Part shown: piece by piece, positions 8,408-14,196 of the stretch
How positions within the stretch are numbered: the stretch's first letter is position 1
How the letters are laid out: each line of letters begins with the position of its first letter
Notes under the pieces: generated by a model
What the model saw: the letters and a program-made list of their open reading frames with translations, nothing else
What the model was told of the DNA's origin: nothing
The model's database searches: none
Source: Cephalothrix spiralis
Taxonomy: Eukaryota; Nemertea; Palaeonemertea; Archinemertea; Cephalotrichidae
Length of the DNA: 14,196 bases
Direction of reading: 5' to 3'
Assembly: GCA_032353305.1 (NCBI GenBank)
Contig: JAUCNG010072218.1
Location: 1 to 14,196, forward strand
Made by a program: the position numbers and the translations under genes

Positions 8408-8605
8408 CTTTTCTTTAGGCCTCACAATAAAAGTTAAATTTTTTAGCACCAAAGGCCCATCTAAGCTATACCGGAAACACGTGTCCTGACACGTGATTTC
8501 GCCACATTTTGGCCAATCAGACGGCGGTTTTTTATCTGGTTGGGATTCAAATGCAGGTTCTTGAGGAAGACGAGAGTACTCAAGTACTCTTTCGACGGAA
8601 ACCAT
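8408..8605 (-). CDS. ABCC4: ABCC4-like transporter, exon 5 visible (start of NBD2)
   Basis: A TTACAG acceptor precedes ATG GTT TCC, and the exon ends AAG|GTATGT. It is 198 bases, exactly 66 codons, in phase 0 at both ends. The first residues, MVSVERVLEYSRLPQE, are the ABCC signature joining membrane domain 2 to nucleotide-binding domain 2 (family pattern MxSVERVxEY). They are followed by a proline-rich connector (KKPPSDWP), the A-loop region around CFRYSLDGPLVLKNLTF, and PKEK just before Walker A. The aromatic residue in the FRYS segment is expected to stack on the ATP adenine. The internal ATG at the exon start is a normal methionine codon, not a translation start. Confidence 0.93.
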
Positions 8606-10002
8606 CTGTAATTAAAATAAATATTTAGATCAAATAATATTCGTATTGCATCCTATAGTACAGTACACTTCGCTTATACGCACGCCCTCGGGATTTTGAA
8701 AAACGTGCAAATAAGCGGAGTGTCCGATTAAGCGGAGTGACAAAATCCAAAAATAAACAAATTTCAAAATCGAAGGAATTCTTGTCTTGTCTTAAATGGC
8801 GAACTTTTGTAATCCCTGACGAAACTGGCTTTTCGATCAGTTATAAAACTGAAAAGAGGTCCCCGCAAATGATGTACAATGCATTAATGTGCTAATTTCC
8901 GAAACATATCTGATCCAAATCACAAATTAGAAAGAATAAAGATTTTTTCGACATCTAATCACATCAGTAGACTTTTGCCGACTTTTTTGAATTAATCTTA
9001 ATATCATAATTAAATGAGTAGCTTAATTTATCACCTAGAACTAATAATTGAGCCATATTACACGGTTGATGTATAGAAATAATAAAGAAATTTGTTCATG
9101 TCCACTGGTTTTTGGATATAACCAGTCTCGACATGTCCGACTGACCGTGTTAACACAATGGGTGACCGATTAAGCGAAGTAAAATTTGAATATTAGTTAT
9201 TTTAGGCGTGCATATATCCGAATGTTGCATATATGCGGCGTGCGATTAACCGGAGTGCTTTGTATACTAAAGGATAAGAAATGGTTTGGGATTTTAAAAA
9301 AACGTGCATATATCCGAAACGTGCTTATAAGCGGCGTGCAAATAAGCGGAGTGTACTGTATATGCCTTTCCTATTAGCCTAGGAATAGGCTACGTATTCG
9401 TATAGTATATCAACTATTTACTTGAAACGAATATAATAAAAATGGGAAAATCGTAAAAAAATTGCGCAAAATAGCGAAACACATGCACATTGTACAATGA
9501 TATTGTACAATAAAACTTTAATCTTAAAGATTGAGTTATGCTCGCATCGGACAGAAAACCTCAGAAACAGTAGGAATTAAAAAAGTAGGAACCTTACTGT
9601 GATACCGGAGGCCAAACTCTTTTATTAATTGCTTGGTAAACTTTTCAAAAAATCCTGCCGGCCGAAGAAAAATAATATTTACCCATACGTGTTTTGTGTT
9701 CGACGGCTGAGAGTTCCGTTGGGGGTAAAAAGCTAACTTTTTTTATTCCCGACTTTTTGTGTCCGGAAATTCTGACAGCGGTGTTGAACAAAAATAGAAT
9801 TCTTTTTTTTTTATTTCTATTTTTTGAAAATTTTCACCAGCGGGTTCCGTAAAACAAGTAATTAAAAAAAGACCTTAGCTGAGGCGAGGGAATGTTTAAA
9901 ACTACGGGTCATACTCGTGATTTTTAGCCGTATTGTGCGGAATTGGAGCCGCAGTAGACAATTCACATGTAAAACATTAAAAGAAAATATATATGCACGT
10001 AC
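8606..10002. other. Intron between transporter exons 5 and 4
   Basis: Half of it is the 698-bp TIR element (8661-9358). The rest (9361-10002) shows no gene. Two copies of the self-complementary word ATTGTACAAT lie at 9489-9498 and 9502-9511, and there are T-rich runs near 9740-9825. Confidence 0.6.
8661..9358. mobile_element. Non-autonomous pogo/Tigger-like TIR element (MITE), 698 bp, TA target site
   Basis: The ends are CAGTACACTTCGCTTAT... and its inverted partner ...ATAAGCGGAGTGTACTG, matching at 23 of the first 26 positions. The dinucleotide TA stands directly outside both ends (8659-8660 and 9359-9360), as expected for Tc1/mariner/pogo insertion. The subterminal DNA is full of short degenerate words of the type GTGCATATATCCGAA and GATTAAGCGGAGTG, as in Tigger-like ends. 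There is no transposase frame, so it depends on enzymes encoded elsewhere. The terminal 58 bases are present twice at the right end (9207-9264 and 9303-9360, 47 of 58 identical). The plus-strand open frame at 9186-9377 is an artefact of these repeats. Confidence 0.8.
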
Positions 10003-10103
10003 CTGGTTTTCCATTTCAGCAGTTTGCCGAACGGCCCACTGAAATAATCCTAAAAGTGCGATTGCGTAAGTAAGAGACAGACCAACAAGTCCTCCGTCTA
10101 GAT
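10003..10103 (-). CDS. ABCC4: ABCC4-like transporter, exon 4 visible (last membrane helix)
   Basis: The exon starts after a TTTTCAG acceptor and ends at CAG|GTACGT, 101 bases, phase 1 in and phase 0 out. It encodes GGLVGLSLTYAIALLGLFQW and then VRQTAEMENQ. In ABCC proteins this is the last transmembrane helix (pattern GxVGLxLSYAxxLxGxFQW), followed by the linker (RQxAExEN) into nucleotide-binding domain 2. The split codon at the 5' junction gives Asn, so the join reads SDNLDGG, close to the AxTLDAG of MRP4. A longer open frame on this strand runs through both splice sites into intron sequence and should not be taken as the coding extent. Confidence 0.92.
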
Positions 10104-10699
10104 CTGAAAAGGTGAACAATATAATTTGTATATTAACAGTGCAAGATGAGTTGATAAGATATACTCATATTGGCCAACCAAGTTCCATACTTTGCTTTAT
10201 TAATCATCTTCATATCTCACTAAGAATGGATCTCACGATATCAACAATGCAGTTTGAAGGAGAAAATTAGTTAAGATTTATTCCAAAAATGCCGGGAAAT
10301 GACAAAATAGCCATGCTTAGAATCACCTCGATCCACAAAACTACTTCAGCGCAAAGTCCAAGGTAGGATCGGCGTTACATAGCGCTCCAGAGTGCATTAC
10401 AAATATTATATATTTTAAAAAGCAAAATAAAGCTGTAAGTTTTTCTGTTTTTTGCTCATTTGTTCCATTTGCTAGCGAGTCTTCATGGGCGATCAATAGT
10501 GATCCCGTAGCGACAAAAAGCACTCGAAAAAATTGAGCAAACCTAGCGCTAAAGCTAGGTAGCACTATTTTGACCTCCGCCGGTGCATTTTATTGACTGG
10601 TGCATTATAAGGAGAAATTTTATTTTGGCCGAGGGCCCTGAATATGCTTTGCGATATAGTGTGTATTAAAAGACCTTAAATTAAATGATTAATACTCAC
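10104..10699. other. Intron between transporter exons 4 and 3
   Basis: No gene is recognised. A 74-codon minus-strand open frame (10565-10341) has no family I can name, and it ends in low-information sequence. A small hairpin, ACCTAGC-6 bases-GCTAGGT, lies at 10541-10560. The less A+T-rich patch at about 10330-10610 may be an unidentified dispersed repeat, but I see no terminal repeats. Confidence 0.45.
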
Positions 10700-10930
10700 T
10701 GTCAGATGCTAAAACACTGCAATAGGCGACTACACAAACAAATATCACAGATATCCAATCCAAACGCATTCCAAACCATGCGTTTGAAGCCATTAAAGTA
10801 TAAAATGCTTCTGTATGTACATCTTGGTGGAGGTGAAATTGACTAGTAAATTTGTCTTGTATACCAAAGGCACGAACTGTATGTAAGCCAGTTAAAGTTG
10901 AAGACATATGAGAATAAATAGGACTTCTAC
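10700..10930 (-). CDS. ABCC4: ABCC4-like transporter, exon 3 visible (RSP motif, intracellular loop, membrane helix)
   Basis: The exon follows a TTTTTCAG acceptor and ends at A|GTGAGT, 231 bases, phase 1 in and phase 1 out. The split codon restores S-R-S-P, so the protein reads RLESSSRSP across the junction. It continues with SHMSSTLTGLHTVRAF, the conserved ABCC loop (family pattern SHxSxxLxGLxTIRA), then HQDVHTEAFY, FGMRLDWIS and a hydrophobic helix, VIFVCVVAYCSVL. This region couples the membrane domain to the nucleotide-binding domains. All landmarks occur in family order with no frame break. This is one of the best-supported exons in the window. Confidence 0.93.
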
Positions 10931-11844
10931 CTGAAAAATGAAATGGTAAGATATAAATAAAATCAAATTTATATGTATAGTTTTTCTATTATATCCGATT
11001 CCAGGACTTTCAAGGAATAATTTGTTTAATCAAGATAAAATCTTAATAAAGCAAACATTAATTACCTAATAGGCCATGAAAAGATTAGTTTAATGTACAA
11101 AACATTAATTTTTTTCACTTTCGTTTATTTTGTTTGCGCGATGTGAAAAGTTTCCGCATCGAGTAACGTCTCGTATACCAGACTATGAAAAAACAAACAA
11201 AGGAAAACAGTTGAGGAAATATTTCCACATATTTTTCTCAGGTAAAAAAAAATGCATTTGGAAATTTTTTATAATCACCCATCCCCGGCCTTCAGGCAAA
11301 ATTTACCAACATCCATGATGGGGGCTGGTGGGTGTCAAAAGTGATGAAATGTAATTTTTTTTCCATATTTTTAGCATTTTTGTAAATATATGACGTTGCA
11401 ACAAAAAATAATCGTAATGATTTGAAAAAATATCTCCCCTTTCTAATTTATTAATACAACATTATAATTATAATGTGTCAAATCGTTGTAACCTTCTAAA
11501 ATCAACTTGTTTTATGTCATTTTTCCTTCGATATCCTGTATTCTACGAGGCGAATAAAACCAAGGCAATGTCTTCAAAACCATATTTCATACAAAAAATG
11601 TGTTTCAGATAAAAGTGCACAAAACAAGAAGAAATCAATTCTAAAAAGCGCATTTCTTTGAAAAAGATAACCGTAAAATATTGATGACATTGGTGTAAAA
11701 AATAGCCAATTTCTGTTGCGGACAGCTATAAAAAACGCGTAGCTTCCAGCTAGGTGGCTAGGCTCCGATTCGCTAAAGCTTCATTTTGTGGATTAAACTC
11801 ATTGGAAATTACAATAAAAAATGAAACAGTTTTATAACACTTAC
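10931..11844. other. Intron between transporter exons 3 and 2
   Basis: No gene or full mobile element is seen. The only notable item is ATATCCTGTATTC at 11531-11543, shared with the palindrome near the left edge of the window. Confidence 0.5.
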
Positions 11845-11995
11845 TTGAAGATTCTAATCTTTTAATATCTCTTGAAGATTTTAAAAAGTAAAATCGTATT
11901 AATACGAACATAATAGATAAGGGTACGGTTGGTATAAACACCCATGGGTTTATTATACCCGCTACCAACACGCTACCTAGCACCAATAATACACA
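11845..11995 (-). CDS. ABCC4: ABCC4-like transporter, exon 2 visible (membrane helices of TMD2)
   Basis: The exon starts after a T-rich acceptor ending TTTTCAG and ends at an A|GTAAGT donor, 151 bases, entering in phase 0 and leaving in phase 1. It encodes two hydrophobic stretches, LLVLGSVLVAGIINPW and FIPTVPLSIMFVLIRFYF, followed by the cytoplasmic SSRDIKRLESSS. The motif SRDxKRLES is a hallmark of ABCC proteins just before the RSP motif. The spacing from the previous exon to the NPW/IPW position matches human MRP4 with no gap as I recall it, which supports the exon pairing. The product is part of membrane domain 2 lining the transport path. Confidence 0.9.
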
Positions 11996-12857
11996 CTGAA
12001 AAAAAAACATAAAATAAAGTTAGAAGTTATACGAAATAATATGGGAAAAATAATTCTTGTCATTTAAATACCAGAAAACCCAAAGACTCCATGTAAAGTG
12101 TACTGAACAAAAAATTAATCGTAGTTAAAGAGTAAATTTGCAAAGAAAGTAGGACATGCCTACAATTACAAATGCAGAAAAAACTGCTTCTTTATAAATT
12201 CCTACTGCTATAATAAAGGATTAAGATTCTCTAGATTCTTTGGTTCGAAATCCAAGATAGGACCGTGCCTTATATTTTGAAGGGAACGAGTCTATAGATA
12301 TACTTGGAGGAGGGAGGGGGCAAGGGGAGCCATATTAGGGTCTGTGAATGTGTATAAGGGAGATTTAACGGCTAACCTGAATCATGTGCATTGTTATTGA
12401 CAAAATACCTTGAATTTTGATTTCATTGTATTTCAATTGATGGTACCTAGCAAGTAGGCCTATTTTAAGAAATGCGAACGAATCATTTTTATAATTTTGA
12501 GTCTCTCTAAACGACACGTATTCTTATGTGTGAATTAAAATTGTACGTAAATGATTGTCAATACATTTCGTACCATATAAGTATCCATTCTATATAATGT
12601 TTATGCATGAATATGCCCTTTCACTACTTTTTGATTAATAGGTTTATATTTCTCCATGATATTGTAAACATGATCAATATTTTGAATACATATATATAAC
12701 ATAACGTATTCAGATTAAGTCAAAAGTAAATCTTAACATATACCGTACTTATAAAACCAAACACTAATTTTAGTTACTTAAATTTTTCAACAAAATTGGT
12801 ACAACAAGACAAGTCTCATAAAACATATAAAAATAAGCAATTTTCGTTCGCCCTTTC

Positions 12858-13228
12858 ACTATATTCGCCGGTAAAAGTGTTTTTGTGTTGACCAGTATAA
12901 CCCTTTGGTAGTTTTGATCCCGGCACCATTTCCTGAAAATTTCAAAATCGCGGGTTGCACAGTTTTCGAGAAATGAAAATGCGCGGTTGAGTTTTGGGGT
13001 TGCGCATGCGCAAATATGACAGCGGATTCTGATAAAATATTGGCACGTTTCTATAATGTAATACAATTAATATGACGTCAAATGAGCCGTTACAGGGTTT
13101 TTAACGAATCACTGTTAATAACTCTGTAACAGCTGATTTTACAGGAAATGATGCTAGGACATCATGGATCAAAACCACCTAAGGGTTTTACTGGTCAACA
13201 AATAAGCACTTTCACCGGCGAATATAGT
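12858..13228. mobile_element. Foldback/MITE-like element, 371 bp, long imperfect inverted arms
   Basis: The left arm (12858-12935) starts ACTATATTCGCCGGTAAAAG. Its inverted partner (13142-13228) ends ATTCGCCGG-type sequence as CCGGCGAATATAGT. The arms stay alignable for about 78-87 bases, through TTGACCAGTA and GTTTTGATCC to ATTTCCTG, with an insertion of about nine bases in the right arm. The centre is unrelated, has a TGACGTCA at 13073-13080, and a second small inverted pair (GTTACAG/CTGTAAC). There is no coding capacity. A TA target site is possible because both ends lie in ACTATA, but it cannot be proved. Confidence 0.65.
13001..13012. promoter_or_regulatory. NRF1-like palindrome TGCGCATGCGCA
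   Basis: This matches the consensus YGCGCAYGCGCR exactly and is fully self-complementary. It lies inside the foldback element, so it may simply be part of a repeat. A protein-binding role is inference. Confidence 0.35.
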
Positions 13229-13584
13229 ACCGTCTGTAGATGGTTGATAAGGTGACGTTATCAATATACTTGAGTATTTGGGATATCTGATGATTTACTT
13301 AACAATGAAAAAGCATTTTAAAATTAGTAAACACCAATGAGCATGAAACTTGCAAGCCAATTGCATTTAATACAGAAAGGCTAATCATGCTCAACATCAA
13401 ATAACAAATAAATAAAATATAGTTTATTTAATCCATAGCAACATTTCCATATGCGCTGCACGAGACAATTTGGTATGCAATTTCGTGGATGTGACGGAAA
13501 TGGTACAATTTAATATACGGGCGCTATTAAAACTACCTTATTAAAAGAAGGGGTGACTTCTGAAGCCCTCTTTATACTACGTAC

Positions 13585-13596
13585 CGCGCGTGCGCT
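13585..13596. promoter_or_regulatory. NRF1-like site, one mismatch
   Basis: CGCGCGTGCGCT is a weaker relative of the 13001 site, in otherwise A+T-rich intron DNA. Confidence 0.2.
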
Positions 13597-13707
13597 TCAG
13601 AAATGTAACATTCAGATACCGTAGGATCGGAATGCCTCTTACCCTTTATTCATCAAGGTATATTAAAACACGCCAATGCTTATACTATCCAAGCCATTTT
13701 TGAGATC

Positions 13708-13719
13708 TGCGCATGCGCG
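13708..13719. promoter_or_regulatory. NRF1-like palindrome TGCGCATGCGCG
   Basis: This copy fits the consensus YGCGCAYGCGCR. It is outside the foldback element and about 0.4 kb from transporter exon 1. Confidence 0.3.
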
Positions 13720-13899
13720 AATCTAAAAATAACCACACGCTCTTCTTAGATTATTTCTATATGTTGACGCCTAAAACCAGCACTTGCCAAGATATTTGTA
13801 AATTTTGACAAAAAGGTGATAATAACGGCGTTACTTGTAACAAATATTAACATCATCCTAATCTTTAATATCTCCTTTTCAATGCAGAGCGAACTGAAC

Positions 13900-13917
13900 T
13901 TCTGCGCATGCGCAGAA
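13900..13917. promoter_or_regulatory. 18-bp perfect palindrome containing an NRF1-like core
   Basis: TTCTGCGCATGCGCAGAA is self-complementary over 18 bases, with the consensus core at 13903-13914. It could be a dimeric factor site or the end of an unrecognised repeat. Confidence 0.35.
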
Positions 13918-14134
13918 ATTAAAATGTGTCTCTTGATTTGTATTGTTGTATTGAGACAGGAGCGTAATAAAGACCATTTTTTTAATACGCTTCTGATCTA
14001 GAGTATAGGCTCGGTTTTATAAGTCTGATATAAGGTAAAGGCACTGGGTGGGTCCATTTCATAGGTGCATAAGATTGAAGCTTGTTTTTGGCCTCTAGCC
14101 TCCTCTATTTAAAGGCAATGCAAATCATACGAAC

Positions 14135-14196
14135 CTCACAAACATCATAAATAGTGGTGGGTAAAATATCATCCATTCTACCAATATCTTGGGTAA
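14135..14196 (-). CDS. ABCC4: ABCC4-like transporter, exon 1 of 7 visible (partial at window edge)
   Basis: This is the right-most visible coding piece of an ABC subfamily C exporter, running off the window edge. Twenty full codons are readable and contain DIGRMDDILP, which matches the conserved cytoplasmic stretch of MRP4-type membrane domain 2 (family pattern DIGxxDDxLP). The exon ends in GAG at a GT donor (GAG|GTTCG) in phase 0, which fits the phase-0 start of the next exon. Proteins of this family are full-length exporters of about 1,300 residues that move organic anions, cyclic nucleotides and conjugates across the plasma membrane. That function is inferred from the family. The acceptor of this exon lies outside the window. 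Confidence 0.8.

Larger units (their letters stand above)
11996..14134. other. Intron between transporter exons 2 and 1
   Basis: No gene is recognised in 2.1 kb. It contains a G-rich run (12306-12327), a foldback element (12858-13228) and several TGCGCATGCGC palindromes (13001-13914). The minus-strand open frame at 12770-13066 and the plus-strand one at 13816-14001 cross these repeats and have no protein-like features. Confidence 0.6.

Noticed and set aside
9186-9377. 63-codon plus-strand open frame with internal repeats
   Set aside because: It is produced by the duplicated terminal repeats of the TIR element.
10341-10565. 74-codon minus-strand open frame as a transporter exon
   Set aside because: Exons 4 and 3 join in phase with nothing missing (ASDNLDGG), so no exon is needed here. 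I recognise no other family.
12770-13066. 98-codon minus-strand open frame
   Set aside because: It overlaps one arm and the centre of the foldback element and shows no protein-like pattern.

Overview
This is an A+T-rich window of nuclear DNA from an animal, most likely an invertebrate. The basis is spliced genes with clean GT-AG introns, an ABC transporter with metazoan ABCC4/MRP4-like sequence, an ankyrin-repeat/kinase protein, and animal-type repeats (a pogo/Tigger-like DNA transposon derivative, a tRNA-headed SINE-like piece, a non-LTR retroelement tail). I cannot name the species. There is no bacterial-style operon, RBS, CRISPR array or rRNA gene.

Both recognisable genes lie on the minus strand, so read the window from right to left. 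The host gene is an ABCC4-like exporter. Seven consecutive exons are visible (14196-14135 partial, 11995-11845, 10930-10700, 10103-10003, 8605-8408, 7504-7349, 1177-1088). They join without a frame break at every junction and encode about 296 residues: the second half of membrane domain 2 and the first half of nucleotide-binding domain 2, up to just after the Q-loop. The N-terminal half lies to the right of the window. The ABC signature, Walker B and H-loop must lie to the left.

The intron between the last two exons (1178-7348, about 6.2 kb) holds a second gene on the same strand. It is an intronless reading frame (5615-1872, 1247 residues) with about 24 ankyrin repeats followed by a protein kinase domain. 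The frame is stopped by one TGA inside the last conserved kinase subdomain, then stays open in the same phase for another 77 residues to a TAG at 1638. A poly(A) signal follows 54 bases later. So the gene was built to end at 1638, and the TGA is a nonsense change, an allele, a sequencing error or a recoded codon. The ankyrin array shows higher-order duplication of roughly eight-repeat blocks and an in-frame hexanucleotide microsatellite.

The remaining introns hold mobile-element debris. These are an RT-element tail (6385-6718, plus strand), a tRNA-like SINE fragment (about 8250-8340, minus), a 698-bp TIR element flanked by TA (8661-9358), a 371-bp foldback element (12858-13228), a near-perfect 66-bp palindrome (28-93), a hairpin/tandem repeat (302-470), and several TGCGCATGCGC palindromes (13001-13914). 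A 54-codon plus-strand frame at 719-883 has a faint caspase-like look and is only a lead. Nothing in the sequence shows that the two genes cooperate biochemically. Their link is positional: the inner gene's promoter and poly(A) signal sit inside, and in sense with, the host transcript.
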